A stretch of DNA of 64,000 bases, taken from Trematomus loennbergii (lineage: Eukaryota; Chordata; Actinopteri; Perciformes; Nototheniidae). Of this stretch, positions 23,713 through 36,619 are shown in pieces. The notes beneath the pieces are model-generated. The model was not told the origin of the DNA and did no database searches. It saw only the letters and a list, made by a program, of their open reading frames with translations. Position 1 is the stretch's first letter. The number at the start of each line of letters is the position of its first letter. The stretch is from NCBI GenBank assembly GCA_012861695.1, contig JAAOOA010000026.1, forward strand, positions 17,086,001 through 17,150,000, given 5' to 3'. Made by a program: the position numbers and the translations under genes.

Positions 23713-23727
23713 CCAGTAGAGGGCAGT
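23713..23727 (+). promoter_or_regulatory. CTCF-like site, forward orientation
   Basis: CCAGTAGAGGGCAGT matches the CTCF core consensus CCASYAGRKGGCRS at every position. It points away from the reverse site at 23270, giving a divergent pair. Confidence 0.6.
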
Positions 23728-24574
23728 GCTCATCAGACTTTAAAGAAGGGTATCATGTTACAATTACACTTTTTAAGGCTTTTAGAAGATCAATTTTAAC
23801 TTCAGCCATAAGCTCTTTCAAGGTTTTTTTTTTCTTCTGCTCATGGTTTTGATGTTTATCATCACTAATGCAATACCTATCTGTATGTGACCGAGTTTAC
23901 AAAGGAGTAGGACTCAGTTAATTTGTTCCAATATTTTCACCAGCGAATGTCTTTGGAACATACAGAAATTGACCTGAATTGTAAACTGTCTGAAAGTCTT
24001 TGTTTTGCATCAGAATTAAACGTTTATTCCATATATTGCAAGGTAAGTTCTGCATCATACACAAGCTTATTATTTCTCATTAATGGCAGACAAACATTAT
24101 ACAGAAAGACTGCCTGGTCAGATTCCTGCACATTCAGACAGACAAGCACACACACTTTGGGAAACAGACACAGTTCATGCTCCAGTGAATTTATCAGGCG
24201 TTGATCCAGACAGTCTGTCAGTTTAGATAAACCAGTGATACCATGGTAACCACAACAGGGATAACCCGCTTCAAAAGTACTCCAAATAGTTTTTACTACA
24301 GCATGTGTTTGACATCTTATTACACCGGGGACAAAACAGGCTCTAAATAAGTCAAAGGTTTTGATATGCTTCAACTTTGAACACATTTTCAAAACACTGT
24401 GGTTTTATTTTACATCATGTATTCAGATGCCGTTCAGGAAGCAATATTGATGCGAGTAAAAAAGTACAAATGCATCGTAACAGACACTAACTATAAAAAT
24501 AACTGTTATTCGTCAAAGGGAGTTAGAAAGGATAATTTACAGCCTTTGGATTAATGGAAAAATAAACACAGTCA

Positions 24575-24807
24575 TTACTATTTAAAAAGGCCTCAAAACC
24601 CATCTATTCAATAGAGCCTTTCCCTAGACCTTTTATTTATTACCACCCATCTATTTTATTTTTTATTGCTTTTTATTCATTCTACCGTGTTGTGTACTGT
24701 TTTTTATACTGTTCATGCTCACTGCTTGTAGCACTTCGGGATTTGAAGTCAAATATGAAGTGCTTTATAAATGAAACCCATTATTATTATTATTATTATT
24801 ATTATTT
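24575..24807 (+). mobile_element. LINE 3' end with (ATT)n tail
   Basis: A 5'-truncated LINE. One frame reads LKTHLFNRAFP and then stops (TAG at 24625-24627), the usual C-terminus of reverse-transcriptase ORF2 in L2-type fish LINEs. A typical 3' UTR follows (GAAGTGCTTTATAAATGAAA) and then an (ATT)n tail at 24779-24807. No intact enzyme remains. Confidence 0.75.
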
Positions 24808-26755
24808 GTCCTTCTTTGTGAACATTACAATCGTATCTGTGCATTTCTGAATATGAAATGCAACCAAAAGAAAAGATAAGAAAGGTCAAATTTATTTTCT
24901 CCAAATTATACTGTATCCAGTTATTCCAGAAACTAAATAAATGGGCATCCATCTTAGGAGTGAAATCTAGGTATTTCAGCACCTTGCATCACGAGTATTG
25001 ATGAGCAACTCTATCAAGGCCTTAAGACATCCAGTATGTTGTAATAACATGTTATTTCTTTGATCTTTATAGGTACAATCTGTGACATAAATAGATAAAC
25101 AGCAATAACACATGTCTCTTTCTGTGCTTTGCATGCACAGTGCAAAACAGCACTATAACCGATTCATTAGCCAGGATTTGTATGGAAGTTAATCTAATTA
25201 TAAACCTGTAAATATTGTTAATATTTAGTTTTATGTGGTATTCTGTTGTTTATTGCAGCCAACAGTGACTACAGCTGTGTGACCCATTTCAGTGTAAAAA
25301 CCTGTGTTTGCCACAATGGGGGTGATAAACAATTCATTAACTTCCTAGGCAGGTGATGATGAAGCATGATGACATCCTTCTTGTCAGTGCAAAGTTATTA
25401 AAATATATACAATATTAAAGGACAGAAGCAGGCTCACTGCAGCGGGGAAATCTGTGGTTCCAAGTTATAAGGCCAAGCCTGCCATCAAAACATAAAACAA
25501 ATTAATAAAACTGCATCGGATAAAATAATCAAATGTGACATAAAGGTCACGTTTTTTCAAAGGATCTAGTCTTTCTCAGCTGTTGCAACTTTGCCCACTC
25601 CGCAATCCATTTTTGCGCAAAAATGTCAGATAGTATGATATGGAAAAATTCTAAAATCCAAAAGTATACGAAATATCAAAAGTCAATTTACAAGAAAATT
25701 GGGTAAATTAGTTTTTACCCAAGTTTTTTTTTTTTTACATTTTTGTGTATTAAATGTGTTCCATAAGATAATTTATTATACAGTACTGCATACAGTATGT
25801 GTATACATCCTTGTTGAGGATGAGATAACACCACTTTCCTATAAACATTTTATATATTTATTGTATTTTAGGAGAAAACAATAATTCCATGAGCCCAAAG
25901 ATGTATATAATACGAGAAAAGAATACTTTCAGGCCAATTGATTTGACCAATTTAAAAGTGTCTTGCGATTTGTGCTCATGCACGGTTGGACACCAATAAC
26001 ATCAAATGACATAAAGCACAAATGTGATGTCAGATATTCTTAACCAAGCAAAATGCCAGTTCAATGTATTTCAGTATTTACCCAAACAATTCTGAAATAC
26101 GTTAATTTAAAGTACAGACAATTGTGACCCTTAAATGAACCATAAAATCCCACAGATGAACGTCAAAGTCACAAAAACTACAGTCACATGCTAAACTGCG
26201 ATTATCGATTCTCAGGGGAGCTTAAGATTCTCATTCCATCATTGCGGATATTCGAAACACATCAGATACAAATGTTTCTTGTGTGCAAAAATCACAATTT
26301 TCGCCTTGCCACAAGTTGATTGACAAGTGAGACCTGACATGAACCTGTTTAGTGAAAGCACACCTGTCTGACTTTCTGCTTCCAGTTTGCCCACTATGTA
26401 AAGTCCTGATGGCTGTTTTCCTTAAATCCTCTGCCAAAACCAGGAAAATAATCTGGCTTAATTTAAATCCATAATGCCTTGTTTAATAAATGGTTTAATA
26501 GTGGCCAGCTATACCGTTATTTAAATTCCTCTCCCTCTCCGGGTAACCTGTCCTGACAGTATGAACCTGGAGTGCAGTGCGAGGTCATGTTAGTCATCAT
26601 CCCTGCCCAGCTGCATTCAACATATTTCCATATGTGACCGGTGGGAATAAAACATCAGAGAGGAGAGGTCTAATTTTTTATTCCAGTCCATTTACTGGCC
26701 AGCCAGTTCCAGCAGACACATGCAAAGACCGAGTTAATAGGTCAGAGCACTGGGT

Positions 26756-26774
26756 GGTGTGTGTGTGTTTATGT

Positions 26775-26810
<36 letters not shown>

Positions 26811-26811
26811 T
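26756..26811. repeat. Compound (GT)n(GA)n microsatellite
   Basis: Imperfect GT/TTTGT run followed by about 15 GA units. Confidence 0.92.
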
Positions 26812-27154
26812 ATCAAAGCGCATTCTGTAATTGGAGGGACAGTTGGGAAAGCCCTCTTGGCATTTAACTGGGAAATCCCAAGCCCTGGTTTGGAGGAGGG
26901 GGAGGCGTGTGGGAATTATTTTGGGGAGAACCCCCACTCAAAGGGTGGAGGAGTGGTGCTCACAGTATGTAGCACCGTGTGTGTGAGTGTGTGAATTTAG
27001 CAGCAAATGTGTGTATTGTATGTTTAATGTATTTATAATTGGGATTTCTGTTTAAGGGTATGTGTATTGGTTTTGCGAGTGTGTGTGTGGTGCAGCTGTG
27101 GCACGCAAAAGAAGGCCAGGGCCCCCGAGACAAATGTGGCCGCTTACCCGCTCG

Positions 27155-27168
27155 GTTGCCATGGAGAC
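27155..27168. promoter_or_regulatory. X-box-like motif in a GC-rich island
   Basis: GTTGCCATGGAGAC inside a unique, GC-richer ~130 bp (27095-27225). The left half is a perfect X-box half-site; the right half has two mismatches to the consensus. It could mark a conserved enhancer. Confidence 0.35.
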
Positions 27169-27450
27169 GGGGAGATGGGAAAGGCTCTGTTGGAATTGCC
27201 ATTAAAATGGAGAGCAGCACACCACTGCATGCCTGCACACACATGCACACAATGTATTCACATGAAGACAAAGCAAGCATAAAGTATCTCTCTGAAACAC
27301 ACACACATGCATGCACGAAGGGGTACTAATTCCTTTGCATTCGTAGTGCTTCGGTATTCATCAAATGAGAGATGAGATTGTTGAGGTTGAAACCCAGCCA
27401 AAACTACAGCATCAATATCACAATTAATGGCTCTTTATTCTCCTGGGAAC

Positions 27451-27463
27451 GGGTGTGTGTGTT

Positions 27464-27505
<42 letters not shown>
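27451..27505. repeat. (GT)n microsatellite
   Basis: About 26 GT units with one GTTGGT interruption; a shorter GT run follows at 27612-27640. Confidence 0.95.
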
Positions 27506-27506
<1 letters not shown>

Positions 27507-29120
27507 CTTAATGGGACAACAATAAAATAGTGCTGTGAAAGAGAAAATAGCTGGACTCAGCAGACAAGACAGGAAGGGAGCTTGTGAATGCTTTTACCAA
27601 TGCTGTTTGAGAGTGTGTGTGTGTGTGTGTATGTGTGTGTCTTTGCTTTTGCTAGTGGGCACATTTTGAAAAGCAAAGGGATGTTAAGACTTGGTCTTGA
27701 GGTTTATGTTTAGGTTAAAGTTAGGGTCAGGTATTAGGAAAGGAATAATGTCAATAAGGGCCCTTGCAAGTAAGGTTCTTCAAAAGTTAATGAGCTATTG
27801 GCTTGTCTTTGCTGCCAAGTAATGTATATTGGATGTCGTTGAAGGGATGTAAGTATAAATTAAACAGTCAAGCTTCAATTTGCCTCTCACCCTCTCTTGT
27901 CACAAACAAAACTGAGATTGCAGAGTAAGCCATTCAGGAGGCCCTAGCAACTCACTCTCGGCTGTCGCCCTTCCCTCCTAGTAACTTATTTTGTTCCCAT
28001 TTAATTGTCAAACCATTTAAAAAGATAATTGTGCAGTGGAAACAGTTTACATGTAATGTTAAGTATCAGATACGTCTGAACTCATTCATCAAAGGTGTTT
28101 TCAGAACCATTTTGCTCATCAGCTAATTTTCGACAAAGGCAAAAACCACCTCAAGCATGCAGAAATCTCTATCACAATTGAGGAAGTCAAATTCTCAATA
28201 AATGTATGATTATGGAAACACAGTTGCTGTTGGTATATCTGTTAAATTATTTTTTGAAAACTGTCTCAAGCATATGTTATCACTTGCAGCAAGCTAGCTT
28301 ATTAAGCTAATGTTAGCCTCACATGTTAACTAAAAAGCTGCCTATATTTGACTTTAAAATGTTACAGCTGGCTCGTATTAAAACAGGAATCCAATAAAAT
28401 GATCTTAAATGGTTGTATACTTCACATGATATTGTGTTAATAGACTAAATGTCTACAAAGCTGCACCCCGTTGAGGATCAGTGTTAGCGTACATGGATAT
28501 CGTTCCAGTGCAACCGTCAGTTCTAGTATCATAATCTTTAACCAACTTTTAATACATTCATGCTCCACAGTCCCTGAATTGCAGACTGACAACAGTAAGC
28601 TTACATTCCCTGATGCATTATCCTGCTGCTTTACATTGGTGGTTTTGTGTGTCTGAGTAGAGTAATACTCCTGAGCTGGATTTCGTCTAAGGCATGAATA
28701 CATTTGTGTGTATATTTATAAGCTCAGCAAGGGTAGTCAGTCCACACACCCACCATAAAGAAAAGGTTAAACTAAATGTTATAGAAGACCTCTGGGCTAA
28801 ACACTTGATTCCCAACTGACTTCCTTGTTTTGTTCTACTAAAAAAAGAAAGGATGGTGGTGTTAGGATGGCTGCAGCTTTGATGTATGGATATTGATGTG
28901 AATTACACACGTTTTCATGGGAGATCCTGCACTTGTGTCTGTTTCTTGCTCTGTCCTTTTGTGTTTCCTTCAGTTGGCTGACTGGCCTCATGTGTCAGAC
29001 CTAACAGATTCAAGTATTTGCCCTAGGCCAAAAGCTGCAAAAAAAAATGCAGTTTCATAATACTGCTTCCTTGCTGCCTGCATAATCCTTTTTTTTCAGT
29101 CTCCGGACCCCTGCCTTCAT

Positions 29121-29320
29121 ATTTACATTACATGTTACTTGTTAGACGCTTTTATCCAAAGCGACTTACATACTCAATATACTGTGGGCAATCCCCACAG
29201 GAGCAATTTGGGGTGAAGTGTCTTGCCCATGGGACACAACGACATGCTGACTGCAGTTGGGTTTGAACCTGTGACCCCAAGATCCGAACACCTACGGACA
29301 ACCCACTATGCCACACGCCT
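29121..29320 (-). mobile_element. tRNA-derived SINE, minus orientation
   Basis: Read on the minus strand it has a pol III A box (TGGCATAGTGGGT, 29313-29301), a B box (GGTTCAAACCC, 29270-29260), the body GCAGTCAGCATGTCG and the tail AAGTCGCTTTGGATAAAAGC ending in an ATGTAATGTAA-like repeat. The same family occurs at 55337-55538. The short repeat TCATAT flanks both ends (29117-29122 and 29320-29325) and is a plausible target duplication. Confidence 0.85.
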
Positions 29321-29809
29321 CATATCTAGTTTGTATTCATCCCTACTCCTTTCTTCTTAGATTCTCTTTCCCTAATTTAAGCTGCACCTCCCACTCCTTC
29401 TCTTGTTGTCATAAATCCTTACAGACAAGGAACATGTCTTTGTTGTTCTTTCTCCCTTCATTTTCAATATCCTTTAAATATTATCACTTACTTTCAGCCT
29501 AAAAATGTATTAGTCATTTCAATACCTTTTCACCAGCATTTGTCTCATTTGTAATTATTTGAACTTGTCGGATCTAATTGTTTGCATTAGAGACAAAATA
29601 CATGTCTCATTAAAAGACTGTATTTCTGCAAAGCTGCATCATCAGTGTGACACCATCAGAAAACCCAATCAGCTCATTTGTCATGATTGAGACATGTTCT
29701 ACACGGTTGGACCAAAAAGTACAAATTAACAGTATTTCTTCAGCAAAGTAAAGTTTATAATAATTTCTAAAATCCATTACAAGTGTAAGAAGTTGTGTGC
29801 AGTTGAGTG

Positions 29810-29960
29810 GCACACTACGAGGGCTTGGTGGAGGCTGTAATTAACGGCGAACACCATCCTTCTGCCGTACAGCTCATCTTCAAAGGACTGCTAAAACAAA
29901 GAGATTTCAGAGGAAGCCTGGCAGAACATTATCTCGGCTCCAGGTTGGCCTGGTTTATTT
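29810..29960. promoter_or_regulatory. Possible conserved non-coding island
   Basis: A unique, balanced-composition patch containing GGCTGTAATTAACGGCG (a homeodomain-type TAATTA core) in AT-rich surroundings. A 60-codon plus-strand frame crosses it, but there are no splice or start signals and no known domain, so I favour a regulatory element over a gene. Confidence 0.25.
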
Positions 29961-30529
29961 TTAACTTAATTAACACTGTGTTACTTTGACAGATCATTTT
30001 CTAGCTGTGATTGAAGCACTCTTTCTTTCACAGATCTGTGTCAAAGTGTGTGCATATAATTGCTTAAACGAATACTGACACTAAAGCGTGAGGATTTCGC
30101 AGTAAGTCACTGCGCAGATGTCTCATGCACGCTGCCAGTAGTTAAAGAGTCATTCGAATGAATGAATAAGACTGTAGGCCTGTTTAAAGGATGCAGACAA
30201 AGCAGAGATGGCAGCGTGATGTCACATTTACACTATGTTGATGCATAATTACGTCAAAATGGGTTGTACCATCAAGTACAGTGAATCTAACTCAAATGGG
30301 AGAAGTCCTTTGCTTTTCTCGAATTCCAATTGACTTCACCAATTGACTTCGCCGATATTGCTGACAAATGTTTATACCTTGATGCAGTATATTTGCTTTC
30401 TGCCAATTGAAAAGGTTTACATTTCAGAGTCTTAATGACAGGATTTGCTATAAGATGGCAGGTATTTCGAACAAAAAGCAAGCTTTTACTCAACAAAATG
30501 TGATAAAGAAAAAGTACAGACATGGGAGG

Positions 30530-30812
30530 GCATGAGTGACAAGGGCAGGAACACAGGCAGGACCGCAGGGAAACAGAACAGGAACATAGACGACGATGTG
30601 ACAAAGAACAGAAGGGGAGACAGGCCTATACACAAGACTAATCACAAAGACAAGAAACAGCTGGAGAGGGCAGGTAGAAACACAAGGCAGCAGGTGAACA
30701 CACAATCACACAGGCGGGAAAAGAAAAAGACAGGAAGTAAAAACATACAACACACAAAGAGATAAAACATTTCAAAATAAAACAGGAAACAATAAACGCT
30801 AAGATCATGACA
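30530..30812 (+). mobile_element. Dispersed-repeat fragment (retroelement-like)
   Basis: Purine/A-rich sequence with GACAAGAAACAGCTGGA, CAGGAAGTAAAAACATA and the ending AATAAAACAGGAAACAA...GATCATGACA. I recall this arrangement as a common interspersed repeat in fish genomes. The class is uncertain, and the plus-strand frame through it is not a gene. Confidence 0.45.
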
Positions 30813-32078
30813 CTCAACCGTAAAACAGTAAAAGCTATTTGTTGTTTTCTTTCGAGCAGTTTCTGTTGTTGCCTTGGTCAAGCCAAGTCACGTTTTTCAT
30901 AAACCACAATTAAAATCAACCCATCTTCACAAATTGTTGTGCAGACCAGAGCAGGTAGCTAAAATCACAAACACGGATCACATGGTGAGCCTTGCCGAAC
31001 ATTGAAAAGGTTCAACCGAGTTGTTGAACTCAAGCATAACATTTGCTGACATAATGGAAGAAGATTGCCCCTTTGTGGGTTCATTTTGAATTGTGCTAGA
31101 ATAATACCAAATGAAAATGTGTCATCAAACTTCACCACCTTGTGATGTGTATACAAAGCTAATTTTCTACAAACCAACCATTGCAATCAGTCTCAGGACA
31201 TTTGAGCCTTGTAGCCCAATTGCTGAGTCATCCAGTTGTTCACAGGTTTTTAATTTATTTCTGAGTCACTACATCACCTTTAATTTGATTTGTCCTGTAT
31301 ATCTTGTGGGTAGAATGTTGGTTGGATGCTTTCCAGACTTAAATCTTACATTGTGTAGCCTTTTCTTTGCGAGGCTAAATGTCATCGTCAGAACAATGAT
31401 GTCAACCCATGCATATTATATTACACCCCTCTCACATTCTGGTAATATAATTACCACAGTGTTGCATTTATAATGTCAGCAGCATAAGATCAATGTGTGT
31501 ATGATTGAAAACAAAATAATTTACTGCTACAATCAAACATCATGTTCATTTCAGTTCAGTGTATTTATGATGACAAAGTGCTTTGAGCAAGACATCGGTG
31601 ACCTTTGCATGAGGGCTATATAAGCTACAAAATATCATATTCTTTATATTTTGTGACACATGAATCTTACAGCGTGGAAGATGTTTGTGCACAGACGGGT
31701 TACTGTTTTATTTGCATCACATCTGTTCTTGTGCTGTGTTCACTGACCTGTGAGAGTGTTTGAGGGGAGGAGAGGTGACAAAACATGAGAGAAGAGGAAG
31801 GGAAGAAAAGGTTGTAGGTGTTTAAAGAGGGAGGAGAGGAGGAAACAAAAGACTGTACGTTGTATTATTTATCTCCTGCAGATGTAAGTCTACATTATTT
31901 ATCCTCATGGGCAACGGCAAGTGTTTTTATTACAGTCTTCTGCATTGGACATGATGGTGGAGAATGTAATCAAACAAACAAAGACAAATAAATATTGTTT
32001 TTGGGATGTATTCTCATTTTAATATTTTTCTTTTGGGCACTTCACTGCACTGAGCATGTGTTTGCCTCTATGTGTCCC

Positions 32079-32198
<120 letters not shown>

Positions 32199-32318
32199 TG
32201 AGTCACAGTGAGCTTGCAGCCCTGAGTCTCTAATGGAGATGAATGCTGCCTCCTCCACCTCACAACACTGATTTAATCACACAAATTGCAGTCCAACTCA
32301 CCATGTACCATGTGTATG

Positions 32319-32319
<1 letters not shown>

Positions 32320-32390
<71 letters not shown>

Positions 32391-32407
32391 GTGTGTGTGT
32401 GTGTGTG

Positions 32408-32434
<27 letters not shown>
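32320..32434. repeat. Compound (GT)n(TA)n(GT)n microsatellite
   Basis: A short GT run, about 26 TA units (32328-32380), GTATATATATGT, then GT units with one GG break. The TA core is self-complementary and could extrude a cruciform. Confidence 0.97.
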
Positions 32435-32438
<4 letters not shown>

Positions 32439-33546
32439 CCTCTGTCGTCCTATAGGTAAGACCATGCATCGCAGAGTTTCTGAGAGAGTACCCAAGGCCT
32501 GGGTATGAATGGCACTGTGTGAGACATTGTGTGTATTTATGAAAGTTTGTGTATGCCAGAGTGTATGTGTGTAGTTCCATACTTCAGAGGACAGTGCCCT
32601 CACTCACTGCGTTTTGAGGACATCCTGCAGCTCTCTCACATTTTCAGGAGTTATTTTTGGGTCAGGCAGCGAGTTTACGGATGAGATTAGAATTATGATG
32701 AATTTGCCTGAGGTGGGGTTAAGCATACAATGTGAGTTTATTAAAAAGAGAAGGTTACAGCAGATTGAGAATTTGGGTTTTAAATTCAAATATAAATGAT
32801 TAAGCGTAAGATTACGTTTCCGCCTGAAATGCCGAAATGGAGTGTCTTGTCTGAGGGAGTCAACAGTAAAAAAAGAGTCTCTCACATTTTTGTTTACTTT
32901 CTTTATATCTCAAAGTGAATAGCTTAATCTGTATCACCATAGAAACCATTTGAAGTCTTCTTTCCGTGACATCATAACCCCATTCATGCTTCCCAGGCCT
33001 CTCAGAGAACATCTGCTCCCATTCAGTTCAAATTGTTCACCTCCAGCCGAGTCGTCTGGAGCATCTTGACTGCTCACAGTCTCAGTCAGTGATGATTAGA
33101 TCACAACAGGACAACTTTTCCCTCCTCAGAGAGCAGGAGTCATCGTTCCCTTTAAATCTGCTTTTTTAGCCCCCTATGATTGGTTGTTTTGTCATAGAAA
33201 GTACAAAAAGCCTCAGCATCAATGGCCTTTAAATGTGCAGTAAGCTCAGTTTGATGAAGATGAAAACTGGGACACTCTGTTTCGTCAAGCTGCACACTGA
33301 TTGTATAACAGCCCCAGAATGAATGAAACTGGGATCCATGTTTCTATTTCATTTCAAGGTGAATTATTTATACTTTTTCCTAAATCTGTAATTAAATGTG
33401 TTAAAAAAAGTGGCATCAGCACTAAAACCGACATTCATGGTAGCAAAAAAGTACTTTTTGAATCTTTGTTTAGCGGAAACTCCTGTCCAGCTTTAAGCGC
33501 AACAAAATAAACTATAACCTAAAGTATATATTTTGCTGGATCCAAT

Positions 33547-34101
33547 CATAGACTGTATATAAGAAGAAGACATAGCCAATGTGACATCACCTATTGGTTT
33601 GTAGACTAAACCTTTTTAAAGTTTCAAGTTCGGTATTTGTGCGGAAGGCATTATGCTCTCTGTCCTTGTGTTGTTATTTTTTTAAGTAAATCTGAACATT
33701 AGACATTTTTAGGCTACCAAAATGTTACAACTAACTTCCATGAACTGAAAACACACTATAAAGGGTCAACGTTCGAGGAAAGCAACCTGTTGCAGCAGCC
33801 TGTCAGTCACAAGGTAGTCACGCCTTAAATCATTCCCTTCTTTAACGTGTACTTTTTGCTCTAAATGGGACCTACATGTATATTTACAAAATGAACATCA
33901 TGCTTCACTGAAGAAGACTGGAAACTTTGGAATAAGATTATTAACTTGATGTGATAAGTAGGGTCATTTTCTCATAGACTTCTATACAATCAGACTTCTT
34001 TATTAAACCACTAAATTCACCCCCTTCGGCCGTTGGAAATAATAAAAGTTTAAGGCACTTACGCATTGGCCTAACTTTTCAGACCCCGAGGATGCACATT
34101 C
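33547..34101 (+). repeat. Common teleost dispersed repeat (~555 bp)
   Basis: Starts AGACTGTATATAAGAAG with TGTGACATCACCTATTGG close behind. Later landmarks are AATGGGACCTACATG, GAACATCATGCTTCACTGAA, TCATAGACTTCTATACAATC and CGCATTGGCCTAACTTTTCA, in the order I remember for a very frequent fish interspersed repeat. I cannot give its class or name with certainty. No coding capacity. Confidence 0.65.
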
Positions 34102-34619
34102 CATGAAATCCATCCAGTAGTTTGAGATGAAGTTCAAGTGCAGCAACACTTTTGAAATGTCAGATTTAATAGTCTGCCTCCATCCTCCAATTTTGTTGGA
34201 GAAACTGTTTGAAACTTATATAAACACTAACAAGGCTCTGAAGCAAAACTTGTGAGATTTTATTGTGTCAAGAAAAGATAATCTTTCCAGCAATGCTCTG
34301 GGCGGCTTAACCTTTGTGATATTTCTTTGGGGAAATACCCCTCCACTGTCTTTTAAATACACAGAAAGAGATAGTGATGGAGAACCAGAGTGATACAGAG
34401 GAGACGCTGAGAAATGGCAAGGCATCTCAGGAGCCAGAGAAAAGGAAATAAACGGACAGATGAAGAGAGATGTAGAAAAAAGGGGCAACGACAACATACT
34501 GTAGCTCGAGGAATTTCCAGTGGCTGTTTGTGATCAAACAGATAAACACAGTATGAAGCGGGACAGGGAAATACCACAGAATGGGTGTGATGATTTATGG
34601 CTGATGCAGATGAAAAGCT

Positions 34620-34905
34620 CCCGCTCCCTCCACAGCTCCGGGCTTTTGTCTTGGCTCACTAATCCTCCATGCACCCCCTTCTCTCTCTTCCCTAAGCCCA
34701 CCTCCTCCCCGAATGTCCCCGGTCTGTTTCCCCATCATCCCTCTCACTTCTCCCCCCCCCTTCAAGTGGACCGTGTTTCTTGCCCTTCGCTCCCCATTGA
34801 ACCCTTCTTCTTTGATTTCCCCCAACATCTCCTTCGCTCCCTGCACTTCAATCCTGCCCTCTGCACCCTCTTGCCTCGCAGTGACGACCCCCCCCCCCCC
34901 TGTGA
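34620..34905 (+). repeat. Pyrimidine-rich tract with poly-C run
   Basis: CT-rich low-complexity sequence with C runs at about 34754-34762 and 34886-34899. Open frames here are compositional. Confidence 0.7.
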
Positions 34906-36189
34906 TCCCGTTAAAGCCTCATGTCAGCATTAGTGTCGGTTCACACAGCTGTACCACATATTAATCCAGACAGCCGTTGTGTGAGTCTGGGAGTTGGAGG
35001 CAGAAAGAGTCTAGGTCAGCATCAGCATCTGTCCTGCATGGCCAATATAAGGGAGGAGTTTGGGGGCTAACGAAAAGGAACAGTGCCTCTTATTAGTACA
35101 AGCTTTTGATATGAATTGGAAAAAGTCCACAAAATCTATTGTTAAGGTGTAGGAAGATTACTAAAAGGAATAGTTTAATATGTTGGCATACAATAAAATT
35201 TGTCTTCGTGGAGCCTTTTCAGGAGATCACTACGTCCAGCAAGAAAAAGGCATGCGCACAACCGCCCAATATGCATCAACTTGTAATTTTCAAACTGAAA
35301 ATGTCTTCCACAAAAGCTTAGAAAGATATCTGAGAGGAGTATTTCTGATAGGTCTTTCTGGTTTGCTTTTAGGTTGTGGAAATTCCTATATACGTAGATG
35401 TTATTTTGAAGAAAGGGAATTATTAAAGAAGAACTGAATTGCATGCATGATAGCAAAGCATGCATGACAGCAAATAATATAACACTTATAAAATAAAATA
35501 CCTTAGACCAACTATTAATTAAGAAAAGAAGAAATCAGCAGTCCTTGGTAGGAAATGGAGCCAACCATCAAAATGTGTGTAGATTAAAAAAAATTAAAAT
35601 AAATACAGGTTCCTTTTTCAATGTCAAGTGCACAAAAATGCCTATAACAAGCCAGAAGTAACAGCTGGAATTGGATCTGGGGATAACAACAGTATTGTAC
35701 CATGGACTGACAAATCACTGTTACCTATTCAATCTAACCACTGAGTGCAGAGGCACTAAGACATATGGTTTCACAAAATATTTAAAACCTAGTTGCACCA
35801 TTGTGATTTAATGATCGAGGGTCACTGACACTTCTCAGGACTGCATCATTTTCAATATTGAATGGCCTTTGGGGAAAATCAGGTTTATCAGTAAGCCTTA
35901 CAAGTGTTGGTTGGCAGATTCTGTTACCTTTACATAGAGCCAGGTTGTTTTCCAGTTTCCAATCGTTTATGCTATGCTAGGCTAGGCTAAGCTAACTATC
36001 TTAAGGCTCCAGCTTAATAATGCAAAGAGAGTGGTATCAATATATTCATCACACCAGAGAGAGAAAGAGAGAATTTCCCAATTCTAACCAAGTTTTTAAG
36101 CTATGTATTGACCACACTGTATTAAACGTGATATTGTTTATAACATTATAGAAAAACATTGTACAAAAATAAAAAAGAGACTGTCCTCA

Positions 36190-36555
36190 ACTCCCCTCTC
36201 ATCACATATCACATCCCTTTTCTGTTCTTTTGTCTTCCAGTTCTTATTTGCCCTTGATGTTCTTCCAATCCTCTTTCTTGCCCCATTCTTCTCTCTTCTC
36301 TAGTCTCCTCTTTTCACTCCTTGTAATTTCATCACCCCTCTTTGTTTTTCATTTTCTCTATCTACTCCAACACCTCTCTCCTCCCTCTATCTTTCTTTTC
36401 CCTCTCATTCCTCACCTTCTTCTGTATCCTCTCTCTTGTGCTTAGACTATTTTCTAAATATCTCCAGGGATGGTTTATCCTTTCTGACCTCCCTATCCTT
36501 CTCTTTTCTCCTTTACATCTTTCCTTTGTCACTTCTTGTCCCCTCATTCAATGTG
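36190..36555 (+). repeat. Pyrimidine-rich low-complexity tract
   Basis: About 360 bp dominated by C and T on the plus strand, with CTCTTTC/TCCTC units. Confidence 0.8.
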
Positions 36556-36605
36556 CTTTTCTCTTCAAGGAGCTGAGCGCTACCCACCCTGGCATCAGTT
36601 TGTTG

Positions 36606-36619
36606 GTTGCCACGACAAC
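36606..36619. promoter_or_regulatory. X-box-like (RFX) motif
   Basis: GTTGCCACGACAAC; one mismatch to the X-box consensus. It sits in a unique segment (36565-36660) just after the pyrimidine tract. Confidence 0.35.

Noticed and set aside
30532..30765. 77-codon basic plus-strand frame (GRNTGRTAGK...)
   Set aside because: It lies in a purine-rich dispersed repeat and has no domain.
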